Shown in pieces: positions 34,892 to 47,739 of a stretch of DNA of 64,000 nucleotides. The stretch is from NCBI RefSeq assembly GCF_030272615.1, contig NC_081409.1:652522468-652586467 (forward strand), in the 5' to 3' direction. Each line of letters starts with the position of its first letter. Within the stretch, counting starts at the first letter, position 1. Under the pieces are notes generated by a model. The model was given only the letters and a program-made list of their open reading frames with translations. It was not told the DNA's origin and ran no database searches. The DNA is from Cryptomeria japonica. Taxonomy: Eukaryota; Streptophyta; Pinopsida; Cupressales; Cupressaceae. The position numbers and the translations under genes are program-made.

Positions 34892-36458
34892 GTAGCTAAT
34901 GAGGTATGTCTAATTTCTCAAGTTGAACCGGTATCAATAACTGAAGCATGTAAAGATGAATGCTGGATGAAAACTATGGAAGAAGAATTAGATCAGATTA
35001 AAAATAATAACACATGGATTTTAGTTCCCCAGCCTAAAACTAAGATTGTTATCGGAACCAAATGGGTATTTAGGAATCAACTAAATTAAGATGGACAAGT
35101 TGTAAGGAATAAAGCTAGATTTGTTTGTAAAGGATAATCTCAGAAGGAAGAAATTGGTTATGGTGAAAATTTTGCACCTGTAGCTAGGATTGAAGCTATA
35201 AGATTATTTCTTGCCTATGTTGCACATAAAAACTACAACATTTATCAGATGGATATCAAGTGTGTATTTTTGAATGGGGATCTTGATGAGGAAGTTTATA
35301 TTGAGAAACCTTATGACTTTTCACTTTCAGATGATAAAAACATGGTTTGCAGGTTAAGGGAACCTTTATATGGATTGAAACAGGCACCTAGAGCCTGATA
35401 TGCAAGGTTGGATAAATATCTTTTGAAGCTTGGTTTCACTAAAGGTAATGCTAACAATAATCTATATTATAAAGTCACTGATGATGATATGTTGATTATT
35501 GAAGTTTTTGTTGATGACATCATTTTTGGAGGTGAAGATAAGTTGTGCATGGAATTTTCTATAAATATGGAGAATGAATTTGAAATGTCTATGATTGGGG
35601 AAATGAAATTTTTCTTAGGTTTGCAGATTACTTAGACTGATAAAGGTATTTTCATGTGTCAAACTAAGTATGCTAGGGAGATGTTGAACAAATTTGGTAT
35701 GGAAGATTCTAAACCAATAAATACTCCTATGGTTACTAGTGAGAAATTTTCAAGGAAAGATGAATCTACATCGGTAAATCCTACAAGATACAAGTCTATG
35801 GTTGGAGGTCTTCTATATTTGACTCAAACTAGGCTTGATATAATTAATGGTGTTTGCATTGCATAAAGATATCAAAGTGATCCTAGAGAAAATCATGAGT
35901 GTGGTGAAAAGATTTTTAAGATACTTGCAAGGTACATCTAAATATGGTTTATAGTACCCTAAGGATGATGACTTTACTTTATTTGCATATACAGATGCAG
36001 ATTGGGCAGGTGATGTTGATGACCGGAAAAGTACTTCCAATGGAGCTTTATTTCTTGGAAAGAAACTTGTTTCATGGATCAACAAGAAACAATCATGTAT
36101 TTCTTTATCTATTGTTGAAGCTGAGTATGTTGTTGCTGCTACTAACTATACACAAGTTCTATGGATGAAGAAAATGTTGAAGGACATTAAAGTGCATTGC
36201 ATTGGACCAATAGTTATTCACTATGATAACTCTGCTGCTATAGACATATCAAAGAATCTGGTATTTCACTCTAAGACAAAGCACATATCTATCAAGTATA
36301 ACTTTTTGAAGGATAAGGTGGAATAAAATGAGGTTAGACTGGTTTATGTGAACTCTAAAGAGAAGATTGTAGATATTTTCACTAAAAATTTGCCTAAAGA
36401 ATCATTTGAGTGCCTCAGAGACAGGTCAGGGTTTTTTGCCCCTCCGGTAGAAAACTGA
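34892..36458 (+). pseudogene. Element A Pol, second part (RT and RNase H)
   Basis: Coding resumes with ANEVCLISQVEP, which in element D follows directly on the residues found at the left edge of B. RT contains [11 protein letters not shown] (~35057), [10 protein letters not shown] (~35370, followed by TGA at 35396) and FVDDIIFGGED (~35507). RNase H contains ADWAGDVDDRKSTSNG (~35996), a near-intact active-site block, and YDNSAAIDISKN (~36222). The end APPVEN precedes TGA at 36456. Stops at 35087, 35396, 35633 (TAG) and ~36325 inactivate it. Confidence 0.92.
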
Positions 36459-36812
36459 TTGATGCTATTTGGCATCAATCCGGTATGCATTATCATAGAT
36501 GTTATTCGTTCAGGACTGATGTGGGGATGCTACTACTTAGGGGGAGTAGTTAGACTTGTAATTCAGTGGTTTTTGTTTTTGCTTTGATATTTATGTCAGA
36601 TTTTTGGCATTGATGTCAAAGGGGGAGAGATATATGTGAAAAACAGAGATATCATTCACAAGGGGAGTTTGGTCTTTGGTTCTGAACTTCATTGTCATAT
36701 CATCTTGGAGATTTTGTTGGATGTCTTCCAATGGGGGAGACTTGTTTGGCATTTTTTTGGCACTTGGATATTTTTCACATCTAGTGTTGCTATCAATGCC
36801 AAAGGGGGAGAT
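36459..36812 (+). promoter_or_regulatory. Element A polypurine tract array
   Basis: Five purine runs before the LTR: 'gggggagtag' (~36540), 'aaagggggagaga' (~36618), 'aaggggag' (~36661), 'aatgggggaga' (~36730) and AAAGGGGGAGA (36801-36811). Multiple PPT-like copies are described as typical of the Sirevirus branch of copia. Confidence 0.75.
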
Positions 36813-38031
36813 TGTTGGCCATTTGGAGGAACTGATTATGTGTTGCATTGATTTTTTGTCATTGATGTCAACACTAGTTGTTTTGGCTGCTTTATCGGTA
36901 TCTTTCTGGTCCTGGTAGGTTGTTTGGTTTCTAGTTGGATTAGATCATAATGATCTGGTATGTTTGGGTTAAAGAATTGGCTTATTCATGCTAATTGGAT
37001 TCATGTTCAATCAGTTGGTCTTGATTTGGTGATCGGATGCTATCTTGTATGCTAGTAAGCTTGGTTTGTTGTTCCATAGAGGGTTTCACTAGCAGAGCTT
37101 TGTTGAAGATATTTGATGTTATGTATATGTGTTGTTAGTGCGGCTTCTAGTGGAGATTCAGGATGCTGATGGTGATCGTGTTAGAGACTTGGTTGATTGG
37201 GATCATTGCTTTAGCATGTGTGGACCTAAATTGGGTCCCGGTTTATCTAGGTTGTGGACTGGATTAATGTAACATGTGGATTGGACTTCTCGATGTGTTT
37301 CTGGGATGTCTTATGGGTTGGATATTATTTGTTTGGTCTTAGGCCGACATGTTTTGTAATTATGTAATATGTTTTATTGTCTAGTGGTCGACCTTATTGT
37401 TTGTGGTCAAGGGTTTGTATATATATGATGTAAGATCTCAATGTAGATCATAGGTGAGGATGTATGCGAGTAAATAATGTAATAGTCTTTCAGGAAGAAG
37501 ATTTGGTCGATCAATGGTGATCGAGTTGGGTTTATGTAAGAGGATTTGGTCCTCTGGTATTGAGCTTAACCAGAACTTTACTCAAGCATAGGAGATTCTA
37601 CCACTGCAGTTCATTCATTCTTCTAGATTGTAGTCTAGATTTTTATGTAGTCAGCGAGACTCCTTTTGTAATGAGCAATGTGCTCTAGGCTATTGGCCTT
37701 CCTGCAAGTACAGGCCCCTCAATTGTAATCACATACTTATTGCAGAAGTATTATCTGACTATGGGTAGGCTTCCTACCATGGTTTTTCCCTTCACCGCGA
37801 TTTCCATGTACAAATATTGGTGTCATGTGGATGCTATTTATTCTCTTATTATTGCTTGTGCTTAATTGGTATATCTGCTATTTTGGTATTTTGTTTATGC
37901 ATTCCGGTATTTATATTTTGGGTTCCGGTATTAAAGTTTTAATTTCTTAATGTTCCGATAATCTAGTGACAACTGATTCACCCCCCCCCCCCCCCTCTCA
38001 GTTGTCTTCTAGTTATTTGATTTGTCTAACA
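36813..38031 (+). repeat. Element A 3' LTR (1219 bp)
   Basis: TGTTGGCCATTTGG to GTCTAACA. Matches the 5' LTR with scattered substitutions. C15 run at 37981-37995, the longest in the set. Confidence 0.92.
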
Positions 38032-38037
38032 AATTTT
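38032..38037. repeat. Target-site duplication of element A, right copy (AATTTT)
   Basis: Identical to 17598-17603. Confidence 0.8.
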
Positions 38038-41000
38038 GAGGGTGAATAATTTTCAAATGTGACCTAATCAAGTCAAACCCTCTTGCACACTCATTTAGGA
38101 TATATTGATGTGTCAGTGTGCCAAGTGGTGGCTCGTGAAATGGTGATTTGATACTTTTTCAAATTGAGGTTTGAAGGCTACTCAGGTTGTTTAAATAGGT
38201 TCAGATTAAAAAACAACTAAGTCGACAACTTTGCAGGTTAATATCTTTTGACTCGGATGTCGTATTGATGATCTGTCAGATGCTCTGGATTCTTTGTATT
38301 ACACTTTATCAGTATGCCAGCTCCCAAGCCCTAATCGGATGTTTTGATCAGTTTTAAAAGCTCACTTCTTGAGCTACTCAGGTGTTTTGGGCTGAGTGTA
38401 AAAGTTGCAAAAATGATCAGACTGAATATTCTGAGATTAATTCCTCAAGATCCCAAGCACACCCAATCAATGAATCAGTGCATTTTAGCCGGTCATTTGT
38501 TCAGAAACAGAAAAAAAATTTAGCCGAGCCCACTTTGGGGGCTGACTAAGGAGGATGCACGGTGTGACCCATTAAGGTCTAAAAGGTTAAATATGTGATA
38601 TATTGTTTTTAATCATGTTTATTAAAATAATATTGTATTTAAATACAATGGGGTCCATTGGCTTTTGTGGAGGGAAATATTTTTAATCATTATAAAATAA
38701 TTTCAGTGAACTACATTAAAAATCATTTTAAATCATTTTAAATAAATCATCATTATATTCTAAGCCTCTAATGGTTTTGAGAAATTGTGGAGCCCGCATT
38801 GAATTTGTGAGGGAAATTAAATCCTACTAATTTCTATATCTTGTGGTCATGGATGAAGAAGTCTAGTAAATCATTTGAGCTATTTAGATTTTTGGGTGGT
38901 GGGCCCATGAAGAGGTGATACGCGTGAATCCATTTAAGTTTCAAAGGCTTTTAAAAGGGTTGTTGGACCTGCCTTATCCCGTGCACTCAGAGAAGGACAA
39001 AGGCCACCCTACTAGATAAGAATATGTGATGGGGAAGATATTTTTCTTACCCAACACATGTGTGAGAAGGAGCCAAAAAACCCATGGGATAAGCTTCATG
39101 TGAGAAGGGGAGTCTCTCCCCTTATCCCGTGCTCTTCCGGTAGGAGACCAAAAGGCACATGGGGCAAGGTTTTTGAAGGACGGAAGGAATCATGGACTTG
39201 TATTGCATGTGAGGAGAGGCAAGTAGAAATAGCCATGAGATAAGCCAAGTGAACCCGTAGTGAGAAGTTTAAGCTCATGAAAGCAAGGGTGCAGTGCAAA
39301 ATCAAAGAAAAAAGGAGAATGAATGGTGGAGAAACAAATCAGATTTTAGGGAAAACTAAAAGGAATTGGGAGAAATCAAACAGTAATTAGGGCTTGATGC
39401 ATCTGCAGGAAGGTGATGAATCCTGCAATGAGGAAATTATCTCAACAGTGCGCCATGTTTGAGAGAGTGGCTCATACGAATAGAGGAGTCAATGAGTAGT
39501 CTGATGTACCAAAGAGGAACATGGTTCCATGAGTAATGTAGTCACACGTTTTATCAAATGCATTTGGTAAAATGGTTTTAAACTTGAAATCATTGTAGGT
39601 AAGTGGATGGAGGAGGGATGTGTCAATTCATAGCCTAGGAGTTGGGTGAGGGGATATCATTTCTTGCAATCAGTATGGAGACCGATGGTTGGCGACAGGT
39701 ATGAAACTGAGAAAAAATACTTGACATGCCACATCATTGCAGGTGTAGAGTGATGGACTCCCATTAAACTCAAAAATGTTCAAATGTGAAAATACAGATG
39801 ACATGTGATATGGTGAAGGAAGGCCATCCATCGATCTCCTCCAATTGATGAGCATATATGTATCATATGAATAATTAAATTTGAGACCAAGGAAATGTCA
39901 TCACAAAGAGGGGATGGAGGATATGATTGCAAGCAATGGCAAATCAAGAGCAATGAATGAGTTCAAATGAAGAGATGAGATGTAGTTGAATTTTGCCAAG
40001 GAAAGTGTAGTCTCTCATTTCTTGTTGTGTGTGTTTCCCCTAGTTGTATAACCCTACTAAAGTTGTTATGGTCTCAAAATGCATAAGAGGTATTAATCTT
40101 GGGGTAAATAGGCAATGAGTGAAAAGAATGATCGATCAAATTTGAACCCTAGGCACGATGCGATGTTTGAAAAGGCTGAAAAAAGTGCGTTGTTTTCTCT
40201 TTTTCGATCTGTAAGTAAGACATTTTCAAAGGGAATTGTTTAAGGTGTCGCCATGAACAGGGTGGGATGATACTTGGAGATGCCATTTTTGTGAGTGTAG
40301 ATGAAGGCATAGAACAATGCTCTGGGTCCATTCCTGGTCCTATTATTTCGATCAATGTAGAAGCTTTGAATTAGGGTATGGATTCCTATAAATGTGTGTA
40401 ATGAAGAAATTTGTCAAGTTTTGCAATTTGGGAGATCTCTAGCATGAATAAATGTGAAGTATAGGAGTTGTGACAAATGCCCCCAGAAACGCCATCTCAG
40501 CGAGACACTGCATCCATGTTCTTCATCCTTAAAGTCTCAATTAATGAAGCAAGGGTCTATTGTTTTATTTATGCATATAGTCATTCTAGTCTTATCAATG
40601 GTGCTTCAAGTTAATAAATATCTACCACCCTTCAGATTGGAACTCTATGAATTAATGGTTGGCCTTCTTAGTGTTGCTGACAATCATGAGGAGGTTGTAA
40701 ATTCTACCATTAAGTTGCCTGCAAAACTTTTTTTTTTTTGCTAGAACACAATCGAGAGTTCATCTTTTCATGAGTTAGCTCCATTAACAATCACGGTTGA
40801 GGAAGATACAATAAAGGAATCATTTGGAACTCGATTGAAGATTCAGATTATGCAGGCCCTTTATTCATAAATCATGGAATGGTATTATGAAAAAGAGGAA
40901 TATGTATGTGGGCATGATTTTTTCAGCAAGGGCAGTATTAGAGAATATGTGGCTAGTGTTGCAAGGTGAGAGCAAAAATTAGGGAGAATATATTCAGTAA

Positions 41001-43467
41001 GAATGAAATATTTCACAAAGGAAATTAAGAAAACAACAAAGTCAGCCAAATAAATTCTTTTATATCCAAGGTAAAATAAAACTACTTTTATGCTTTCGAT
41101 GAAGGTTGAAGTAAGTTTCACAAAAGTGAAGTATTTGTACCCAAGGTAAGGATAGTAAAATGTTTTTACCTAGAAATACCATGCAGGCATGAAATAAGGT
41201 GCAAGTTGAAGAAGAGGCATTATTTTTCATAACTACTTGCATGAGATGGATTAATTTTATATCGAGTGAAATATTTTTGTGATAATGAATTGCATTATGA
41301 AAGAGATAAAATATTCCATGTGGTAAGAAAGTTATGGTTGTTGATCATCTTTCTAATCGCACATTTGAAGTGAATTATTTACAAGAGGATCTATGCAGAA
41401 AGTGATTGGGTATAGGGAGGGGAATTATTCTTATTTTTGTGTGAAAAATATACAGAGATGACTTACACCAAAAGGAAAATTATCGTTTGGGATTGAGCTG
41501 CAAAAGTAGATTGCAATCAGAAATGACAGCGAACCGAAAATGGTAAACATTGTCAGAGTGCAGAAATTAGAAGAGACATTTGCTTGTATGGACATATTTT
41601 CCGATTTTGACATCATCTAACAAGGTTGCAATGATGCAAATATGGCATTTTTTTTATTAATGAGCAAGGTTGAATGTGACTAGTGACTGCTGCAAGTTTT
41701 TTTCTCTAGATTTTGAAAGGTCACTTCCAGATTTTGAGTGCAAGTTGAAGACCCATTTTGGAGGAAAAAGTGCAAATTCAAATTTGAAGACAAAGGAGAC
41801 AAGGACATGTGTCATTTTTTGATGCATTATAGGATTTCAATTAGGTTTTATCTTTTGTCTATTTGGAACCCTAATTTTATCCTAAGGCAGACAATATTGT
41901 AAAGGATATTGTAAGGTGTTTCTTAGTTAGGTGCAGATATCTGAAAGTTTATCTTAATTGTGAAGTTTTTGTGTCTTGAAATGTTCTTAACAACTCTATC
42001 TTATCAAAATTTTGTCTCCAACTGAGAATGTATATTTCTTTGAATGAAATAATCAAGTATTATAGTCATTCTTCAAGCACATTTGCTGCTTCAGGAGTTG
42101 TGTTTTCTGATTGCCTTCTATTCAAGGAATGGAGTAAATGCTTTCATGGATGCAACAGGATTTTGTATGTTTTCAGGTGGATCATTAAGTATGAATTTTT
42201 GAATATTGTTTTAGTAGTCGTTATTACAAGTTAATAACATCAAAAGACTTTCAAGACATGCTTGGATGTAACAACATAGGTGAACTTTTATGTGACTATG
42301 TTGCCCTCTCTTTGGCAATGGCCATTTTTTTTGCAAGTTTTGATTCAGTTGGTTCCATATCTTATCAAAATCATTTCATTCTTATGTTTTCTTATGTTTT
42401 AGGAGTAGGGTTAGATTAATATTTGTTCTTAGTACTTTATGGAGAAAAATGGGATTACGCTCAAGTAATGGTGAAAGGTCAAGACCCATTATCATGCATC
42501 TGGGAACTATACACCTTTTTTAAATAGGTTTGTTTGTTATTTTATATAAGTTTATCATTTTTTCAAACCTACAATAGGAACACCCTCCTGATTCTTGTGG
42601 AGATCGAAGAGTAGAAGGCTTGTATAGCCTTGTTAGTTATGTTTTCTTGTCTTCAGTTTGTTGATAGTGTTGATTTCATGTCCTAGATTACCAATCCCAC
42701 AATCTGGTGTTGTGTATCCCCTTAGGACTAAAGGTAGCAAGAAAATTTTCTAACAGGATACATAGAATGAGAACACATGCAATGAAAACCTTGATCTAAT
42801 TAATTGCCAAAGCAATGTAGATAGACAATTCAAATTCTAATCAATCGTCATATATCTCCATTTACATATCTAGAAAGAGATGTGCCTATATGTGGTGGAT
42901 TTTCACAAATCCTTGGTTACATACACAGTGATAGAGAACAACAACCACTCCTAAAGTCAATTATATGTCTTTGTTGTGGTCTCACCATTCAATACATCCA
43001 TGGCTACATATTTGCTAGCCTTGACAATTGTGTTTTGCATGCACCATTTGTTTCTTATATTTACATCTATTTATGACTAAATGTTTGTACATCTCTCTTT
43101 TTATAGCTCTTCATAGTTCATGATTCATGTATGGTACTTTTCATATGTATAGATATTTATTGATATGCATTGTCATCTATATATGCTACACACACTATCT
43201 TTTTCCACTTATGCTTGGAATTTTTGGACGTTTATTGTGATATACAATTATGCACACTGATATGTCGCTATTTTTTATTATATTCTATTTCTATTTCGAT
43301 CTACCTCAAACTGGTGAGTGTCTCCATGTGCTCATGAATGCCTCAATGCAATGAACTAAACATGTCAACTTCTATGTTTGTATGTTTCTGCACAACTGTA
43401 TAGCTAAATTAGATACACATATATTTAACATATTGTCATTTCATCAAAGATAAAAGAATTGGCACAG
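38038..43467. other. Unassigned AT-rich region
   Basis: No gene, LTR pair or tandem array recognised over ~5.4 kb. Short ORFs are scattered on both strands without domain motifs. A short phrase 'ccttatcccgtgc' recurs at ~38973 and ~39120 with similar surroundings ('tgtgagaagg' twice near 39060-39100). The 3' part may contain 5' flank or introns of the B3-domain gene. Confidence 0.4.
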
Positions 43468-44735
43468 ATGGCTATGGCCCTATTTACAGCTTTTAGTTAT
43501 AAATATTTTGTAAAACATGGTAGCTTTGCATCTTTTTTCAAAGTTATGCTTGAAACCCACTTCACCAAACTGGTAAAATATTGACTTTTTTGCCTTGCTT
43601 CCTTCTTATGGAGCTCATTTATGTCATTTATAACTACATGATATAATTTATTAACTTTCCATATGTAAATAATCATGCTATCCTTTGTGCCTCTTGTATC
43701 ATATCTATTCAATAACTATGTCATATTACAAGGGCCCACTAGCAATGAGTGGGATGTTCATCTTGTTGCCACAGAAAATAAAATTGATTTTGACCATGGA
43801 TGGCATCAATTTGTGATTGACCACAACCTACAACATGGTGATGTCCTTCTTTTCAAATACATACATTGCTCCTATTTCAAAGATCATCTTCGACAAAAGT
43901 GGTTGTCAAAAAATCATCCCTACTGATCACCACCACACCCATCCACCTCCAAAATGCTCAAGTCCATTGGAAGAAATGAACCTGAACCATTTAATGATCT
44001 TATTGATTCTCATGGAAATGGCAATGCATTTGGTATTCCCATGAAAAAATCAAAATGCATCCATTATTGTTATAATCGTGATTAGTATAGATTCCCTTCT
44101 CCTTAATACAAAAAAAAGAACGTACTTTTCTTGCTAGCTTAATCAATTTTTTCCTAGATTTGCATTTGCCTAATTCTTTCTTGTTTTCCATTGTTTGTTG
44201 GTGTACTCAACATAGAGACCAAGCAACCTACCCAAGAAAATACCTGCATTTGTAGCTCACTTTGTTTCAAACAAACCTTAAATTACTGCAATGACAATAA
44301 AGCAATGGAATGTTGCTGGCCCATTCCTTATGGTAAAAGACAAGTATTATTTTTTTTGCCACTTCGCAATTAATTTAAACATTGCTCATTTCAGTGTACT
44401 ATGTTGACATTTAGATATATGCTTTATCTTTCTCACTCAACCATATATTTGCATCTATTGCTATTAATTCTTATGTTTTTCCCAATTGTAGAAATTTCCA
44501 AAAGAATTAGCATGTGCACTACGCCTCCCTCGTTACCAGACACAAATTACCTTGTTCAGTGGCAATGGATGCTCCTAGAATGTCAGATGCATTATTGATA
44601 ATAGCACACCAATCTTCTCTACAGGTTGGAGGAATTTTTTCTATGAAAACAACATGAATGAAGATGATGTCTGTGTGTTTGAGAACCATGGTAAATCTGA
44701 TTTCAATGTCCATATCTTTCCTCTCCAAAACAAAG
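43468..44735 (+). pseudogene. B3-domain (REM/VRN1-like) transcription factor gene, decayed, two B3 domains
   Basis: Plant B3 proteins bind DNA in the nucleus. Exon 1 (ATG at 43468, or an acceptor at ~43490, to 43572 before GTAAAA) ends FFKVMLETHFTKL, the first B3 strand. Exon 2 (~43675-43960) has YVILQGPTSNEWDVHL, GWHQFV, HGDVLLFKY and, one frame later, IIFDKSGCQK, the REM/VRN1-type end of domain 1. A linker and the start of domain 2 (~44220-44332, TAMTIKQWNVAGPFLM before GTAAAA) contain TAA at 44279. The last exon (44492 after TTGTAG to 44735 before GTAAAT) has FPKELACALRLP, STGWRNFFYENN and EDDVCVFE; its conserved Trp codon is TAG (44576-44578). Two frameshifts plus two stops make it a pseudogene, unless the assembly is wrong here. 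It is the only clear non-transposon gene in the window. Confidence 0.8.
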
Positions 44736-47393
44736 GTAAATCAATACATCACTTCTATTGGTTCTATTGGTTACTTCTTCACATATGTATCCATACAAAG
44801 TCCATTTACATTCCTATTTGCAATCAAATTATAACAAGCCCATTATTTACATCTACTCATAGGACACTCCACTTGATCGAACTCTACCAGTCACTTGCCT
44901 CAGTTGGTTCATCAATGTTTAGAATGTGTTTTTTGTTAAACTATGCAAAAATTATCACTGTTTAGCATGCTTTTTTTTTGTTAAATTGCCAAAAAACTTA
45001 TGTTACTTATATATTGTGGTATGTGCACAAAAATTGACTATCTATTTAATGCTCTTATGTGTAATGTATTTCCAATACAATGACTAAACAGCAAAAAGAT
45101 ACATAGCTTATTTCATATATCCAAGTTTATTATGGTTTTCTATTTTACTGCAGTTCCTACAACAAAGCAAAAAACAATATCACAATCTATGTCATAAATT
45201 GTATTCCTTGCCTTGTTCTGCCAATACAAGTGTACTTCCTTTCATCACGAAGCATATAAACTTTTCCCCTTGTACAATTATGTATTCTCTACACTTTTCC
45301 TATATTGTATTGCTATTAACTTTGATTATGTTGATCAATACAACCACATAGAATTGCATTTTTTCACAATGAATAAACAAACACAACACCCTTCACAGAT
45401 TTGCCTTTCATTAGCATTGTTCAATGTTTTGATCGTTGCATTCACATTATATATAGATTTTCTCCTCCAACTACAGCTTATGCACCTCTAATTTTTCCTC
45501 TTATAACAAATTACTGCCATCCATGGTAATACCTTTTAGTTGCACACCCTTTTAGCTTCTTGACCTCTATCAGGTTTTTGTATTGCACAAGCATTCTAAC
45601 AGTTACATATTGCATGCATTGAAAGTAGATGTGACCTTAACAAGTAATTTAACAACTTTCAGACATGGATTATGTACACCACGTGCACTACTAAATGCAT
45701 GTGCATATCATAAATTTGCTTCCAATTTCCTTTGATTATTTTTCCTTTTCCCTTTTCATACACTCAAGTTTCACTTCTCCAAAAAATGGTATCAATTTCT
45801 TTTTCAATTATTATTATACTCTTATTACAATTGCATATGCCTGTGTTGTATGTTTTTTTTTTAAACGCATTACACTTTGTATTTACACGTAGTGTTGACT
45901 TGTTTGTTCTCAGTTTTGATGGTGCCACTAACACCTTTTATTTCCAAAATAACTTATATCTCATACATAGAATTTAATCGTTGTTGATTTCCACAACACA
46001 CATATCGATCAACATTACGCTCTTCCAAAGGTAAACGATTACTTATCTCTATTTAATTTATCTATGGCACTTTTTATTGCTTTTAATTTTACATTCTTTT
46101 TTCTTTCACACCACTTGCCTTACATAGTCATGTATTCTCTCCTTTACAACATTTCCATTCAATATTTTAAATACAGTCCAACTACTTAAAGGTGCAAAAT
46201 TAATAGACCATTTGATTGTCTACAATCAATTATTTGCTTATGTTTATGCATTATTCATACTACATTGCTTCAACTTTGTCAGCTTTCTTCTAAAACCTAC
46301 TGATTTCTTTCGTTTCTTTTCTCTTTTCTCTCCGCTTTAATCATCAAGAAAAACTCTTCTATACAGTTTTATCTACATTGATGCTGACCTTGTACCATCA
46401 ATCTTGCACCTGTAAATATTTTAAAGATTGAAATTTTCTCTCTTTTGACATTCGTTAAGTTCTATTATTTGCCATATTCAACTTAAATTGATTCCTTCTC
46501 TTGCATGTTGTATGCAGTTGTAGTTCACCATTGAATCATTGTTGATTTCAACAACACACGGGTCATTCAACATCAAGCTCATCCAAAAGTAAGTTAATTC
46601 TTATGTCTTAAAAATTTATCTATAATTGTGTTCTATAGTTTTGAATTTAACATGGTTTTTAATTTCAGGCCACTAAACCAACATAATTGTACGTTCTGAC
46701 CCCCTTTGCATCACATGCCTTCACCATTTCAATCATAGCCCTACCACAACTAAGGTCCAAATTTACCCAGTAATCGCTTCCTATACAATCAATTTGTTGC
46801 TTTTATTTATGCATTATTCATTATAAAAAAGACTTCAACTTTCATAATCAATTTTAATTGATTGGTACCTCTAGTCATTACATGCCCTTGCAGGGACCCC
46901 CATGCTATGGTATATCATTGTCAATCCTATTCTCCCTTACATTATTATTTCAGTTGCAATTGTTGGTGAGTTCTATGTTCTCTTCTCTAAGAACAAAAAA
47001 TTTTAATATCTATTTTCCTTTCATTGATAGAGTTTTTTTAGTTTGATCATTGACATGCCCTTTTACACAGGTTATCCACTACTTTTCTCCTACAGCTTCT
47101 ACATCTTGCAAGGTCAGTCAATGTTTCTTTCAAACACATTTATTAGTCTCTCTTTGTTTAATTTTGTAATTTTTTCTTTCATGCATTTAACGTTTCACAC
47201 ATTTTCTTGCAGTGTTACTAATTTATAGGATGTGCACTACATTGCTCCTAAAGATTCTACACCTTTTGTTGCCTTTAATTTCTTGGACAAAAACATGTGC
47301 CAATCTCTCTTCCTTTAATTTTCCATTTCTGCTTTCATGTAATTGCCTTTTCATGAAATTTCTTACACTATTGCTAATTTTTAACATATATAT
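44736..47393 (+). other. T-rich region downstream of the B3 gene with exon-like pieces
   Basis: The plus strand is rich in pyrimidines with many acceptor-like ends, as in introns. Two ~60-bp exon-like segments resemble each other: 45971-46030 (after CATAG, before GTAAAC) and ~46531-46588 (before GTAAGT). Both read VDFxNTxxxQHxAxPK in one frame. A further short block after TACTGCAG at ~45155 reads VPTTKQKTISQ. These may be linker exons of the B3 gene or of a tandem relative. Confidence 0.35.
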
Positions 47394-47680
47394 AGAACCA
47401 ATTCTTATGAAGCTTGCACAAAAGGCTACCACACTCTACGCTTCCTCCACCTTGCCAATTATTGCTTCTAATGGTAAGTTGTACTCTCATGCAATCTGCA
47501 CCATTAATACTTTTCATTTCTTTTTTCAGAAGGTATATACTTACAATTCTTTGCTCTAAATGCAGGGAATACGTGTTTTGCATCCACACTCCGGCTGGTA
47601 CCATCAAAACATTTATCAAATTCATTGCAGCTACCACTCTCCTAAAGAAACTCTACATATCATATATACTTCAAGATATC
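47394..47680 (+). pseudogene. Possible third B3-domain start and a linker exon
   Basis: A block after ATATATAG and before a consensus GTAAGT (47394-47473) reads EPILMKLAQKATTLYASS, a Ser/Thr/Ala linker. After AAATGCAG (~47565) one frame reads CFASTLRLVPSKHLSN and LQLPL, and a neighbouring frame SPKETLH. Together these resemble the opening strand and LP..F.KE helix of a REM-type B3 domain, broken by a frameshift. No GW..F or GD.C.F block was found beyond it. Confidence 0.3.
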
Positions 47681-47739
47681 TTTGTCCCATTATTCAAATC
47701 ATATCATTTTACTTACTTGAAAAAATACAAAAAAATTGC

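Larger units (their letters stand above)
17604..38031 (+). mobile_element. Element A: Ty1/copia retrotransposon, outer shell of a triple nest
   Basis: Matching LTRs (17604-18821 and 36813-38031), a PBS, gag-pol, a polypurine tract and AATTTT on both flanks define one insertion of ~20.4 kb. About 13.4 kb of it is foreign: element B sits at 21535-34886 in the region between integrase and RT. Without the nested DNA, A is ~7.1 kb. The host frame resumes right after B, at 34892, with the residues expected there from element D. Confidence 0.93.

Noticed and set aside
39058-41616. Small ORFs in 38-43 kb as genes
   Set aside because: No domain, no conserved motif, no consistent splice structure and opposite strands overlapping.
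46858-47228. Hydrophobic plus-strand ORFs suggesting membrane proteins
   Set aside because: The region is T-rich, which yields Phe/Leu/Ser by composition; better read as intron or intergenic sequence.
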